A stretch of 64,000 nucleotides of DNA. It comes from Sorghum bicolor. Its lineage: Eukaryota; Streptophyta; Magnoliopsida; Poales; Poaceae. Positions 45,708-59,715 of this stretch are shown one piece after another. The position numbers and the translations under genes are program-made. The notes under the pieces were generated by a model. The model was not told the origin of the DNA and searched no databases. It worked only from the letters and a program-made list of their open reading frames with translations. The stretch spans positions 325,018-389,017 of the forward strand of contig NW_018396409.1 in the NCBI RefSeq assembly GCF_000003195.3, in the 5' to 3' direction. How positions within the stretch are numbered: the stretch's first letter is position 1; every line of letters begins with the position of its first letter.

Positions 45708-47497
45708 CGGTAGCTGTGCTAGTTTCGAACCAAGTCGTCTGTGTATCCTTTTTCTTTTCCTTTTTACCACACTCACCTTATCATTTTCACCATACCACAT
45801 GGATTTCACTCTAAGCATTAATGAGCATGGAATTTATTTCATAGCCACTTCATTTACTCCATGCTCATATGCAACATCTTCCCAATCCATTGGTTTTTCC
45901 AACATCACCACATTCGAGATCTCCAACTCCCTCATCCTTTCTATTTATAAAAACTTTAAAAGGGCGGTTGTCGATGCATATGTCTATATTAAATATTGCA
46001 GATCTCGTTGAGTTGATCTTGATATAGGTCAGCGTTGGAGGGGAAACCACTTCGCCGACATAAATTGATGGTTTCCCAAGGACAAGCTTAGTGTCCTAAA
46101 ATAAGCACTGATCAGATTGTAACATGAGCTTTTAATTATTTGCAACATTACCTTGTGTGTTGAGCATATAAGGATAATTGTAAAAATATTCCTTCGGGTA
46201 TTCTTGTCACTAACCTTTCCAGGATTGGAGCAAGAAGATCGGATGAATGACAAGCACAAGGTATGTCCAACCAATCATCATGCAACATTGAATTAAATTC
46301 ATCCAATCTTGAATTTTGCAAAATTCAAGCTTGGGGGAGTACTTTACATAAAAACATCCTATGCCATATTGCTATGTTAGTAGTCCCTACCTTTGAAACA
46401 TGCTCATTTTGTTAAATACTAATCACACTACTTCATCTCCACTTGAGTAGATCTCTATAAATGCTCTCATGCTACCTTTATTTGCTTTAGTATATGTCTA
46501 GGTTTGGAGTAGTTTCATTTATCTCTTAATTAAGCATGGTGCTTAGTTTAGGAATGATGATCTTACTTCCAAGGGATTTTAAATTAAGCATGATGCTGAG
46601 GTTAAAATGCCCTCCTAAATCAAATTAGACATGGTGTCTAGGTTGATCTTTGAGTCAATAGTATGCTATAGTAGATATTGGATATTTTGTTGGACTAACC
46701 CCTGCAGGAAAGCTTTCAATATCGACCTGGGAAGTCCTGAGATAAACCCACATTGGAGACAAAGAGAGAGACACATGAAGTTTAACAATTTACACAAGGA
46801 AGACATAGCTCACAAGAGATGATCCATGGAGGGTGCCACAAACACGATGCACAACCACTAAGAAAGGAAAGCTTCCACAAGGCGATACTGTGCCATCACT
46901 CTTCAAGTAAGGTAACATCTTAAGGTACTTGACTATCACTTTTATAAGGTTCTCCTTGGTTCTGGCGTTCACATGAATAAAAGAGACAAACATGTATGAT
47001 TTACAACTCTAGATTAACCAACCCAATCGATTCAACATGTTTAGTCCTTCCACCTTTGTGATCCCACACTCCTAATCATATGAGCTAAAATGTTGCACAC
47101 TCAATCTTTGGAAGATATATATTATAAAAAACAACATAAATAATGATAGATTATCTTTCCTTTAGGTTGAGTGATCTGATCTGACAAATGTTTTAAATGC
47201 TACACTCATGATCTTATTATCCATCAACTTTGTCTTGCTCACTATGCTTGAGGTTAGAGAAGAACAAATACACTTTTGGTTCTGATGGTGTTTTCCACCA
47301 ACAGGGCCCATGCACTTGATCTCTGCCTTGTCTCTATGAGCAGGTACACTTCGAGCAAAATATGGAGTTTTTCAACTCCCAGACTCCACCAAGTGAAGAA
47401 CCTAGATATACGAGCATAAACACACTGGAGATACTGGACACTCATGCAATCACTGCCCTGAGATGCTTGAGGACGTAACTACTGGAGTAACCCCGTT
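45708..47497 (+). other. Internal non-coding stretch of the Athila-like element
   Basis: About 1.8 kb of AT-rich DNA without a convincing long reading frame on either strand. A polypurine-like AAGCTTGGGGGAGT occurs at 46327-46340, far from the 3' LTR. Short frames here (60-116 codons) show no domain I recognise. Confidence 0.55.
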
Positions 47498-48175
47498 GTG
47501 GAAGTAATTACTCACCTTCTGCCGGTCAAGAGAGACAATCTTGGATGCCCCGTCATCCTGATCCCCATCGGCACGGTGGACTTCCCAGAAGCACTCTGCG
47601 ACTTTGGCTCCAGCGTCAACATTATGCCTAGGGTACTCTATGAAAAATTCTTTACACATCCTTTATTAGAAACAACCATGGGTTTGCAGCTTGCAGATCG
47701 TACACTAAGTTTCCCAAAAGGAATATTGAAGAACCTCTGTGTCCGAGTTGGTACCTTGTACGCCACAGCAGACTTCGTGGTGATAGAGACCGGTTCTGAT
47801 GAGAGGGCACCCGTCATCTTAGGGAGGCCATTCCTGAACACCTCGGGAGCTGTCATCTACGCTAGCGCTGCTAAAATCCATTTCTACATCAAGGGGAGGA
47901 CGGAGACGTTTACCTTCAAGAATAAGACTACACAAATCTTAGAGCAATCCCGACATGAACCAAGGAAGAGGACCAACAGGAGGAACAAAAACAAGCAAAT
48001 ATGGACCAAGTCAGCTAAGATGGTCACTACAGTTCAAGGAGGTCAAGACCGTCGACTTAATTCACCGTTCCTGACCAAAAAGGACGACCCAGACACTCCG
48101 AAAGGTTATTGTCATAGGAGAAGACGAGTACAATCCACCCATCATTCTTGGAAGACTGTTCCTCAGCACCGTTAA
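47498..48175 (+). pseudogene. Retropepsin-like protease fragment (Gag-Pro remnant)
   Basis: A 225-codon frame with no good ATG at its start. It contains the retroviral-type aspartic protease pattern CDFGSSVNIMP (Asp codon 47600-47602). A mid-domain LQLADRTLSFPKGIL and the APVILGRPFLNT block (around 47810-47840) follow. In the family the active site is usually D-(S/T/L)-G; Phe here is unusual but such plant variants are common. The tail is lysine- and arginine-rich. With no RT following, it looks like the relic of a Gag-Pro gene, or all that a non-autonomous element keeps. Confidence 0.75.
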
Positions 48176-48545
48176 AGCAATCATCTACATTGGAACCGGA
48201 GAAGTCCACATGCACTTCCCCTCTGAGAAGGTACGCCGCTATTTTACTGACCTTAACTATATAGTTGAAGACTCTAAGCAGGTCAGGACAAGAAGAAGAC
48301 GATGCAACCGCAACCAGAGAAGGCAAATCATCAAGGACGGATGGGCGGACTACGAAGGAAAAGTGGTAAGGTCTGAAGACATACAACATGAACAGAATTG
48401 TCCTGAGGAGACCGTAGCACCGAGTCAGGTGTGGAGAAAGAAGATAGTTATACAGAAGAGTAGGCGCCGCCAGAACCACCGACTACGCCATCTAGCGAAT
48501 CCCAGGACGACTGAGAAAACGAAGAGTCCAGTTTGGAGGACTTAA
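48129..48545 (+). pseudogene. Second protease-like C-terminal fragment
   Basis: In a different frame from the preceding one, the sequence reads YNPPIILGRLFLSTVKAIIY, closely parallel to the first fragment's ILGRPFL block, then GEVHMHFPSEKVRRYF and an arginine-rich run (RTRRRRCNRNQRRQI). This looks like the second half of another retropepsin joined behind the first. The catalytic half is not visible. Confidence 0.6.
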
Positions 48546-50355
48546 AAACACCGAACGCCTTGCCAAGAGAATTCAAGGATCAAAGAAGACTAGCAGACGA
48601 AGGACATCCTAATCACTGTGAGGGTGCTGCCGACATTCAAATACACCTCCGCCACCTGCTAGCTACATCAAAAGAAATTACGTCAAAATTCAGCTTGGGG
48701 GAGAGCATCCCCATTTATCCAGCTAAGTGTTCTACTCATGTTTATACTTTACTCAAATAATAAAAAGATGCATAATCATAAAAACCCAAATAAAGATTTT
48801 GTGCTTATATATATATATATTTGCTTAGTTTGCTAAATAAATAAATAAAGTTTGCTATGAACCCTCATGATAAGCTCTCACATGGAAATGATGAATAGTT
48901 GCTTTGCCATGACTTGTTCTAAAAATTGAAATCTCTCTCAAGTTTAGGCATGACTGTTATTAATTAAGATTTTCTCTAAACCTAAACTTGTGGGAGGAGT
49001 ACTTGATCTAAAGTCTAAGTTGTTAACGGATACGATATGGGAAGGTTGAGCTGCTGTTTATCTGTTCCTAGAGATGCTAGAATTCTAGAGAATTTTATCT
49101 TTGAAAATCTTTAAAATGTTGCATGATGAGTTCCTGTATGATGAGAGTTTAAATTCCTACCACAGCCATATACATGCTTGCTAGACTTTGAGCCACACAT
49201 TTACTTTTTACTGCTTATGAGCATTGAGTGTGGTCAAGCTGTGTAGACCCTTAGGAGCTTGTCATGTGGTTAAATCAAGATTCACTTGCACGATTCACTA
49301 ATACATGCTGCTTCTACTCCGGAACTACGCATCCACATACATCCACTCATTTCCATATCCAGATTCACCCAAAAATATTCTACTCCTAATCCGGGAGAGA
49401 ATAGCCAAAAACATTCTCCTATTTCTGTTTTCCCCTGTGAAATAAATGCTCAAGTTATCTCGGTTACTACCACTTGCTACATTATTTAAGGAGATGAGTG
49501 CTCTAATAAAAAAAAGAGAAAAAAAGAAGATACGAGGAAATAAAAAGGGGCAAGTGCCCGGAACCTCGAAAGAAAAGAAAAAAAGTGAGACGAGAGGTAA
49601 AAATGGACAAGTGTCCAATAGTAGAATTAGGGGTACAAGATACCCACCTGAGAGAAAAGAAAAAGAAAATAGAGAGCATCTCATTCTCTCAAAAAGCCTC
49701 AAGTGCAAGAAAGGTATGTATCCCTTCAAAAGAGCAAACGTAGAATTATACTTTCACCATTGTTATCACCATCATCACCATTGTTATCACCATTCATTCG
49801 CCACACATGCATATCTTGATTTGACTTATTGACTTGTTCTTCTGGATCCATGGTTTGACTATGCAATAAATGTCTTGTAAGTATGTATTAGCTGTCTCCC
49901 ACCTATGAGCCCCAGATATCAAAAGCCTTATTAGAAGTAGGATGAGAGAGAAGGCAATGACACTATGCTTCATACCAAAAATACCATATACTTTGAGAGA
50001 AGGCATACACCATTACTGCCTTGGTAAGGATCCAGAAATACCACAAAAGAGAGACTAGAGAGAGTCATACAAGGAATCTCTGAGTTTTATTTGAAAATCT
50101 GTAAAAACTCTAGAGCTATAGTTAATCGAAGAACAAGAGACATGGCGCTTGACTAGACCGTTCTATCTTTTAACTACTCAAGACAGAAGTGACGGTTACA
50201 AGTCCCATGGTGAAAGGTAAAATGAGCAAGTTTAAATCTTAACAGTTTACCCTAACCTAGAGATGAGATCCTTTTTGAACGCATGTGTATCTTTAAGGCA
50301 TGAAACCACTGCAGAAACTCTTGAGTTCATCTTTGCTCAGGGACGAGCAAAGATT
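48546..50355 (+). other. 3' internal non-coding stretch of the Athila-like element
   Basis: About 1.8 kb. A second polypurine-like CAGCTTGGGGGAGAGC lies at 48691-48706, a short TA run at about 48808-48820, an A/G-rich stretch at about 49500-49690, and a duplicated CACCATTGTTATCACC motif at about 49757-49792. No gene was recognised. Confidence 0.6.
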
Positions 50356-50370
50356 AAGCTTGGAGGAGCT
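50356..50370 (+). other. Terminal polypurine tract of the Athila-like element
   Basis: AAGCTTGGAGGAGCT abuts the 3' LTR. Confidence 0.8.
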
Positions 50371-51649
50371 TGTTGACGGTCCTTAATGCTCACATTTAAC
50401 CATCAACTAATCATGGAAAAGGATCCAAATGCAACCAACACCCAGACTTAGGGTTTTATCTGATAGAAATCCACGAGTTTTGGTGTTTGTCTATTTCTGT
50501 AGGGGGTTATCAGGAAATACGGAAGAAAGGCCCACACGTCGGGTTTACATATAGATATTAACGTGCTGCGCAATTTTCTATCATCTAGAAGACTCTAGAA
50601 GCCACGGGAAGGAAGCGGAGGCCGAGAGGGCTCAGGGACAGGGCGCCCGCCCAAGTCCTGAGGGCGCCCGCCCTAGAGTTCTGCCCAATCACGTCCAAAC
50701 TCGCGGATCGTGCTCCACCGACCTAAGGGATCAAGGATAACTGTTCAATCAATGTCGGTTTGATCCAACGGCCCATATTCACTTGAAGGGACTATAAAAC
50801 CAGACCCCCTGGCCCCTGGAGATCATACCTCTTCTACAGAATCAAAGCTAGGGTTTCAATTCTTCATCCAAGTAGAGAGGATCCCTCTAGATCTTCTAGT
50901 TCTACCTCTAGTTCATCTAGATATAGTTCTAGTTCATCTAGTTCTAGTTCTAGTTCCTCTAGTTCTAGTTCTAGTTAGTTCTAGTTGTAATCTAGAAAAT
51001 AGGGAGAGAGAAGAGGAGAGCGGAGGAGGAGCCGGATCTGTCAGATCTTCCTCAACATTATACTTTTGCAGCAACTGGTTCGTTCTTCATCGTTCTCCAA
51101 GTTCTTCAATTCATAATTCCTGAGTTCTTTAATTACTTTTATTTACATTCAAGTTATTTATTGGATTCCCGCTTGCTTCAAGTGCTCTAGTCTTTATAAC
51201 GCTAGAGTAGTAATTAATAGATTAGACGTGGTGTTAGTCTTGCAATTACCTAGAATTGCACCCAATCCTGCGGATTGTTCTGGTAGCCCTAGGGTAGTGA
51301 CAGCCCTAACGGTCGACGTATTCCACCTCGTTCGGATCGGTGTTTGTAGGACCGTAGTCAGACCTTCCTAGCCCCCTTCTCATCTCTTTCTGTGGTTAGT
51401 GCTCTGATGTCCCGATATAGATAATCTTGAAGTAATTATTGATTCTTGGATCAACTAGAGAACTCTCAGGAAACTTCCTCTCTTCCCACCAAAAATAATT
51501 ATGTAGTTATCCTTGGGTGATCTTGGGTCTTAATTAGTACACTCACGTTCTCTGTGGAAAAATCGATACTCTAGAATACTCCCGGGTGAAGGCTACATCG
51601 GTATCCGTGCGCTTGCGGATTTTTCTGTTTGCGTTTAAAATACCCAACA
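50371..51649 (+). repeat. 3' LTR of the Athila-like element
   Basis: 1279 bp, TGTTGACGG...ACCCAACA, nearly identical to 44410-45681. Confidence 0.93.
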
Positions 51650-54600
51650 CACATGTCATCTAAGAGTTCTATTGGGGTGCGTCCAAACGGATTTATTTGC
51701 ATATGGTATGTTCCATGCAAACCGTGCACCCATCTTGCATCAAGATTAGCACTATCTCCAAACAGATCGAACCGACCTTCCACTTGAGCCTCTTCACCAA
51801 AGAGTACCATCGGGAACTTCCACAACGATTTCTGAGCCTATGATTCCATATGATACACTTCATCTAGTAGTTCCATTGGTTGCATCTACAGTTCCATCGA
51901 GTGTGTCCAAATTGATTTCTGAGCATATGGTATGTTCCTTGCAAACCGTGCACCTATCCTTCATCAAGATTAGAACTATCTCCAAACAGACAGAACCAAG
52001 ATTCCACATGAGCCTCTTCACCAAAGAGTACCATCGCGTGCGTCCAAAATAGTTTCTTAGCCTATGGTGCATTAGGCACAAACCGTGTACCTATCTTGCA
52101 CCGAAACTAACACTATCTCCAAAAAGACCGAAGTGAGATTCTGTATGACACACGTCATCTAGGAGTTCTATTGGGTGCTTCCAAATATATTTCAAAGCAT
52201 ATGGTACGTTCGATGCAATTCGTGCACCTATCTTGCATCAAGATTAGCACTATCTCCAAACAAAGCAAACTGATCTTCCACTTGTGCCCCTTTACCTAGG
52301 AGTATCATCGGGTGCATCCAAAATGGTTTCTTTGCGTATGATGCATTAGGCGCAAATTGTGTACCTATCTTGCACCAAAACTAACTCTGTCTCCAAATAG
52401 ACCAAAGCGAGATTCTATATGACACATGTCATCTAGGAGTTCTATTGGGGTGCGTCCAAATGGATTTCTTTGCATATGGTATGTTCCATGCAAACCGTGC
52501 ACCTATCTTGCATCAAGATTAGCACTATCTCCAAACAGATCGAACCGACCTTCCACTTGAGCCTCTTCACCTAGGAGTACCATCGGGAACTTTCACAACG
52601 ATTTCTGAGCCTATGATCCACTGGGCACAAACCATGCAACTATCTTGCACCGAAACTAATACTATCTCCAACTGGACCGAAGCAAGATTCCATATGATAC
52701 ACTTCATCCAGTAGTTCCGTTGGTTGCATCTACAGTTCCATCGGGTGTGTCCAAATTGATTTCTGAGCATATGGTATGTTCCTTTCAAACCGTGCACCTA
52801 TCTTGCATCAAGATTAGAACTATCTCCAAACAGACAGAACCAAGATTCCACATGAGCCTCTTCACCAAAGAGTACCATCACGTGCGTCCAAAATAGTTTC
52901 TTAGCCTATGGTGTATTAGGCACAAACCGTGTACCTTTATTGCACCGAAACGAACACTATCTCCAAAGAGACCGAAGTGAGATTCTATATGACACACGTC
53001 ATCTAGGAGTTCTATTGGGTGCTTCCAAATATATTTCGAAGCATATGGTACGTTCGATGCAATTCGTGCACCTATCTTGCATCAAGATTAGCACTATCTC
53101 CAAACAAATTAAACTGAGCTTCCACTTGAGCCCCTTTACCCAGGAGTATCATCAGGTGCATCCAAAATGGTTTCTTAGCCTATGATGCATTAGGCGCAAA
53201 CTGTGTACCCATCTTGCACCAAAACTCAACTCTGTCTCCAAACATACCAAACCGAGATTCTATATGACACATGTCATCTAGGAGTTCTATTGTGGTGCGT
53301 CTAAATGGATTTCTTAGCATATGGTATGTTCCATGCAAACCGTGCACCTATCTTGCATCAAGATTAGCACTATCTTCAAACAGATCGAACCGAGCTTCCA
53401 CTTGAGTCTCTTCACCTAGGATTATCATCACGTGCTTCCATAATGGTTTCTGAGCCTATGGTGCATTATGTGCACACCATGCACCAATCTTGCACCTAAA
53501 CTAACACTGTCTCCAAACAGATTGAAGCGAGATTCCATATGACACACATGATCTAAGAGTTCTATTGGGTGCGTCCAAATTGATTTCTAAGAATATGGTA
53601 CGTTCCATGCAAACCGTACACCTATCTTTCATCAAGATTAGCACTATCTCCAAACAGACCGAACCGAGCTTTCACTTGAGCCTCTTCACCTAGGAGTACC
53701 ATCGGGAACTTCCACAACGATTTCTGAGCCTATGGTGCACTGGGCACAAACCATGCAACTATCTTGCACTGAAACTAATACTATCTCCAACTGGACCGAA
53801 GCGAGATTCAATATGATACACTTCATCTAGTAGTTCCATCGGGTGCATCTACAGTTCCATCGGGTGTGTCCAAATTGATTTCTGAGCATATGGTATGTTC
53901 CATGCAAACTGTGCACCTATCTTGCATCAAGATTATAACTATCTCCAAACAGACAGAACCAAGATTCCACATGAGCCTCTTCACAAAGGAGTACCATCGC
54001 GTGCGTCCAAAATTGTTTCATAGCCAATGGTGCATTAGGCACAAACCGTGTACCTATCTTGCACCGAAAATAACACTATCTCCAAAGAGGCCGAAGTGAG
54101 ATTCTATATGACACTCGTCATCTAGGAGTTCTATTGGGTGCTTCCAAATATATTTCTAAGCATATGGTACGTTCGATGCAATTCGTGCACCTATCTTGCA
54201 TCAAGATTAGCACTATCTCCAAACAAAGCAAACTGAGCTTCCACTTGAGCCCCGTTACCCAGGAGTATCATCGGGTGCATCCAAAATGGTTTCTTTGCGT
54301 ATGATGCATTAGGCGCAAACTGTGTACCTATCTTGCACCCAAACTAACTCTGTCTCCAAATAGACCAAAGCGAGATTCTATATGACACATGTCATCTAGG
54401 AGTTTTATTGGGGTGTGTCCAAATGGATTTCTTTGCATATGGTATGTTCCATGCAAACCGTGCACCTATCTTGCATCAATATTAGCACTATCTCCAAACA
54501 GATCAAACCGACCTTCCACTTGAGCCTCTTCACCTAGGAGTACCATCGGGAACTTTCACAACGATTTCTGAGCCTATGATCCACTGGGCACAAACCATGC

Positions 54601-57600
54601 AACTATCTTGCTCTGAAACTAATACTATCTCCAACTGGACCGAAGCGAGATTCCATATGATACACTTCATCTAGTAGTTCCATTGGTTGCATCTACAGTT
54701 CCATCGGGTGTGTCCAAATTGATTTCTGAGCATATGGTATGTTCCTTGCAAACCGTGCACCTATCCTTCATCAAGATTAGAACTATCTCCAAACAGACAG
54801 AACCAAGATTCCACATGAGCCTCTTCACCAAAGAGTACCATCGCGTGCGTCCAAAATAGTTTCTTAGCCTATGGTGCATTAGGCACAAACCGTGTACCTA
54901 TCTTGCACCGAAACTAACACTATCTCCAAAAAGACCGAAGTGAGATTCTATATGACACACGTCATCTAGGAGTTCTATTGGGTGCTTCCAAATATATTTC
55001 AAAGCATATGGTACGTTCGATGCAATTCGTGCACCTATCTTGCATCAAGATTAGCACTATCTCCAAACAAAGCAAACTGATCTTCCACTTGTGCCCCTTT
55101 ACCTAGGAGTATCATCGGGTGCATCCAAAATGGTTTCTTTGCGTATGATGCATTAGGCGCAAACTGTGTACCTATCTTGCACCAAAACTAACTCTGTCTC
55201 CAAATAGACCAAAGCGAGATTCTATATGACACATGTCATCTAGGAGTTCTATTGGGGTGCGTCCAAATAGATTTCTTTGCATATGGTATGTTCCATGCAA
55301 ACCGTGCACCTATCTTGCATCAAGATTAGCACTATCTCCAAACAGATCGAACCGACCTTCCACTTGAGCCTCTTCACCTAGGAGTACCATCGGGAACTTT
55401 CACAACGATTTCTGAGCCTATGATCCACTGGGCACAAACCATGCAACTATCTTGCACCGAAACTAATACTATCTCCAACTGGACCGAAGCAAGATTCCAT
55501 ATGATACACTTCATCCAGTAGTTCCATTGGTTGCATCTACAGTTCCATCGGGTGTGTCCAAATTGATTTCTGAGCATATGGTATGTTCCTTTCAAACCGT
55601 GCACCTATCTTGCATCAAGATTAGAACTATCTCCAAACAGACAGAACCAAGATTCCACATGAGCCTCTTCACCAAAGAATACCATCGCGTGCGTCCAAAA
55701 TAGTTTCTTAGCCTATGGTGCATTAGGCACAAACTGTGTACCTATCTTGCACCGAAACTAACACTATCTCCAAAAAGACCGAAGTGAGATTCTATATGAC
55801 ACACGTCATCTAGGAGTTCTATTGGGTGCTTCCAAATATATTTCAAAGCATATGGTACGTTCGATGCAATTCGTGCACCTATCTTGCATCAAGATTAGCA
55901 CTATCTCCAAACAAAGCAAACTGAGCTTCCACTTGAGCCCCTTTACCCTGGAGTATCATCGGGTGCATCCAAAATGGTTTCTTAGCCTATGATGCATTAG
56001 GCGCAAACTATGTACCTATCTTGCACCAAAACCAATTCTGTCTCCAAACAAACCAAAGCGAGATTCTATATGACACATGTCATCTAGGAGTTCTATTGGG
56101 GTGCGTCCAAATGGATTTCTTTGCATATGGTATGTTCCATGCAAACCGTGCACCTATCTTGCATCAAGATTAGCACTATCTCCAAACAGATCGAACCGAC
56201 CTTCCACTTGAGCCTCTTCACCTAGGAGTACCATCGGGAACTTCCACAATGATTTCTGAGCCTATGATGCACTGGGCACACACCATGCAACTATCTTGCA
56301 CCGAAACTAATACTATCTCCAACTAGACCAAAGGGAGATTCCATATGATACACTTCATCTAGCAGTTCCATTGGGTGCATCTACAGTTCCATCGGGTGTG
56401 TCCAAATTGATTTCTGAGCATATGGTATGTTGCATGCAAACCGTGCACCTATCTTGTATCAAGATTAGAACTATCTCCAAACAGATAGAACCAAGATTCC
56501 ACATGAGCCTCTTCACCAAAGAGTACCATCGCGTGCGTCCAAAATAGTTTCTTAGCCTATGGGGCATTAGGCACAAATCGTGTACCTTTCTTGCACCAAA
56601 ACTAACACTATCTCCAAAGAGACCGAAGTGAGATTCTATATGACACACGTCATCTAGGACTTCTATTGGGTGCTTCCAAATATATTTTGAAGCATATGGT
56701 ACGTTCGATGCAATTCGTGCACCTATCTTGCATCAAGATTAGCACTATCTCCAAACAAAGCAAACTGAGCTTCCACTTGAGCACCTTTACCCAGGAGTAT
56801 CATCAGGTGCATCCAAAATGGTTTATTAGCCTATGATGTATTAGGCGCAAACTGTGTAACTATCTTGCACTAAAACTAACTCTGTCTCCAAACATACCAA
56901 AGCGAGATTCTATATGTCATCTAGGAGTTCTATTGGGGTGCGTCTAAATGGATTTCTTAGCATATGGTATGTTCCATGCAAACCGTGCACCTATCTTGCA
57001 TCAAGATTAGCACTATCTCCAAACAGATTGAACCGAGCTTCCACTTGAGTCTCTTCACCTAGGATTATCATCACGTGCTTCCATATTGGTTTCTGAGCCT
57101 ATGGTGCATTATGTGCACACCATGCACCAATCTTGCACCTAAACTAACACTGTCTCCAAACAGATTGAAGCGAGATTCCATATGACACACATGATCTAGG
57201 AGTTCTATCGGGTGCGTCCAAATTGATTTCTAAGAATATGGTACGTTCCATGCAAACCGTACACCTATCTTTCATCAAGATTAGCACTATCTTCAAACAG
57301 ACCGAACCGAGCTTTCACTTGAGCCTCTTCACCTAGGAGTACCATCAGGAACTTCCACAACAATTTCTGAGCCTATGATGCACTGGCACAAACCATGCAA
57401 CTATCTTGCACTGAAACTAATACTATCTCCAACTGGACCGAAGCGAGATTCAATATGATCCATCGGGTGTGTCCAAATTGATTTCTGAGCATATGGTATG
57501 TTGCATGCAAATCGTGCACCTATCTTGCATCAAGATTAGAACTATCTCCAAATAGACAGAATCAAGATTCCACATGAGCCTCTTCACCAAAGAGTACCAT

Positions 57601-58822
57601 CGCGTGCGTCCAAAATAGTTTCTTAGCCTATGGTGCATTAGGCACAAACCGTGTACCTTTCTTGCACCAAACTAACACTATCTCCAAAGAGACCGAAGTG
57701 AGATTCTATATGACACACGTCATCTAGGACTTCTATTGGGTGCTTCCAAATATATTTCGAAGCATATGGTACGTTCGATGCAATTCGTGCACCTATCTTG
57801 CATCAAGATTAGCACTATCTCCAAACAAAGCAAACTGAGCTTCCACTTGAGCCCCTTTACCCAGGAGTATCATCAGGTGCATCCAAAATGGTTTCTTAGC
57901 CTATGATGCATTAGGCGCAAACTGTGTACCTATCTTGCAACAAAACTAACTCTGTCTCCAAACATACCAAAGCGAGATTCTATATGACACATGTCATCTA
58001 GGAGTTCTATTGGGGTGCGTCTAAATGGATTTCTTAGCATATGGTATGTTCCATTCAATCCGTGCACCTATCTGGCATCAAGATTAGCACTATCTTCAAA
58101 CAGATCGAACCGAGCTTCCACTTGAGTCTCTTCACCTAGGATTATCATCACGTGCTTCCATAATGGTTTCTGAGCCTATGGTGCATTATGTGCACACCAT
58201 GCACCAATCTTGCACCTAAACTAACACTGTCTCCAAACAGATTGAAGCGAGATTCCATATGACACACATGATCTAAGAGTTCTATTGGGTGCGTCCAAAT
58301 TGATTTCTAAGAATATGGTACGTTCCATGCAAACCGTACACCTATCTTTCATCAAGATTAGCACTATCTCCAAACAGACCGAACCGAGCTTTCACTTGAG
58401 CCTCTTCACCTAGGAGTACCATCGGGAACTTCCACAACGATTTCTGAGCCTATGGTGCACTGGGCACAAACCATGCAACTATCTTGCACTGAAACTAATA
58501 CTATCTCCAACTGGACCGAAGCGAGATTCAATATGATACACTTCATTTAGTAGTTCCATCGGGTGCATCTACAGTTCCATCGGGTGTGTCCAAATTGATT
58601 TCTGAGCATATGGTATGTTCCATGCAAACTGTGCACCTATCTTGCATCAAGATTATAACTATCTCCAAACAGACAGAACCAAGATTCCACATGAGCCTCT
58701 TCACAAAGGAGTACCATCGCGTGCGTCCAAAATTGTTTCATAGCCAATGGTGCATTAGGCACAAACCGTGTACCTATCTTGCACCGAAAATAACACTATC
58801 TCCAAAGAGGCCGAAGTGAGAT
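51650..58822 (+). repeat. Centromeric satellite block 4
   Basis: It opens with the CACAT duplication and completes the interrupted C monomer. Six-monomer units with D/F hybrids (near 51750, 52520, 54490, 55340, 56190) alternate with eight-monomer units that keep D, E and F (near 53350, 57010, 58090). A stretch from about 51840 recurs 2807 bp downstream. Another at about 53280-54102 recurs 4720 bp downstream, where it is cut by the gap. Near 51839 a monomer is internally deleted (GAGCCTATG joined to ATTCCATATG). Confidence 0.95.
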
Positions 58823-59715
58823 NNNNNNNNNNNNNNNNNNNNNNNNNNNNNNNNNNNNNNNNNNNNNNNNNNNNNNNNNNNNNNNNNNNNNNNNNNNNNN
58901 NNNNNNNNNNNNNNNNNNNNNNNNNNNNNNNNNNNNNNNNNNNNNNNNNNNNNNNNNNNNNNNNNNNNNNNNNNNNNNNNNNNNNNNNNNNNNNNNNNNN
59001 NNNNNNNNNNNNNNNNNNNNNNNNNNNNNNNNNNNNNNNNNNNNNNNNNNNNNNNNNNNNNNNNNNNNNNNNNNNNNNNNNNNNNNNNNNNNNNNNNNNN
59101 NNNNNNNNNNNNNNNNNNNNNNNNNNNNNNNNNNNNNNNNNNNNNNNNNNNNNNNNNNNNNNNNNNNNNNNNNNNNNNNNNNNNNNNNNNNNNNNNNNNN
59201 NNNNNNNNNNNNNNNNNNNNNNNNNNNNNNNNNNNNNNNNNNNNNNNNNNNNNNNNNNNNNNNNNNNNNNNNNNNNNNNNNNNNNNNNNNNNNNNNNNNN
59301 NNNNNNNNNNNNNNNNNNNNNNNNNNNNNNNNNNNNNNNNNNNNNNNNNNNNNNNNNNNNNNNNNNNNNNNNNNNNNNNNNNNNNNNNNNNNNNNNNNNN
59401 NNNNNNNNNNNNNNNNNNNNNNNNNNNNNNNNNNNNNNNNNNNNNNNNNNNNNNNNNNNNNNNNNNNNNNNNNNNNNNNNNNNNNNNNNNNNNNNNNNNN
59501 NNNNNNNNNNNNNNNNNNNNNNNNNNNNNNNNNNNNNNNNNNNNNNNNNNNNNNNNNNNNNNNNNNNNNNNNNNNNNNNNNNNNNNNNNNNNNNNNNNNN
59601 NNNNNNNNNNNNNNNNNNNNNNNNNNNNNNNNNNNNNNNNNNNNNNNNNNNNNNNNNNNNNNNNNNNNNNNNNNNNNNNNNNNNNNNNNNNNNNNNNNNN
59701 NNNNNNNNNNNNNNN
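58823..59715. other. Assembly gap (893 N)
   Basis: Unknown bases. The left edge lies in an A monomer of a stretch duplicated elsewhere in the block; the right edge is non-satellite DNA. Confidence 0.99.

Larger units (their letters stand above)
44410..51649 (+). mobile_element. Athila-like LTR retrotransposon, probably non-autonomous (7240 bp)
   Basis: LTRs of 1272 and 1279 bp (TGTTGACGG...ACCCAACA), a tRNA-Asp-like primer site, a terminal polypurine tract and a 5-bp duplication define it. The internal region is only about 4.7 kb and shows retropepsin-type coding but no RT, RNase H or integrase, so it would need enzymes from another element. Athila affiliation rests on the primer site and the AAGCTTGGGGGAG-type tracts. 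By eye the LTRs differ at about 30 positions plus a few small indels, near 2.4%. Confidence 0.88.

Noticed and set aside
45661..46011. A 116-codon frame just inside the Athila-like element
   Set aside because: It starts in the LTR, crosses the primer site, has no Gag features and is low-complexity hydrophobic sequence.
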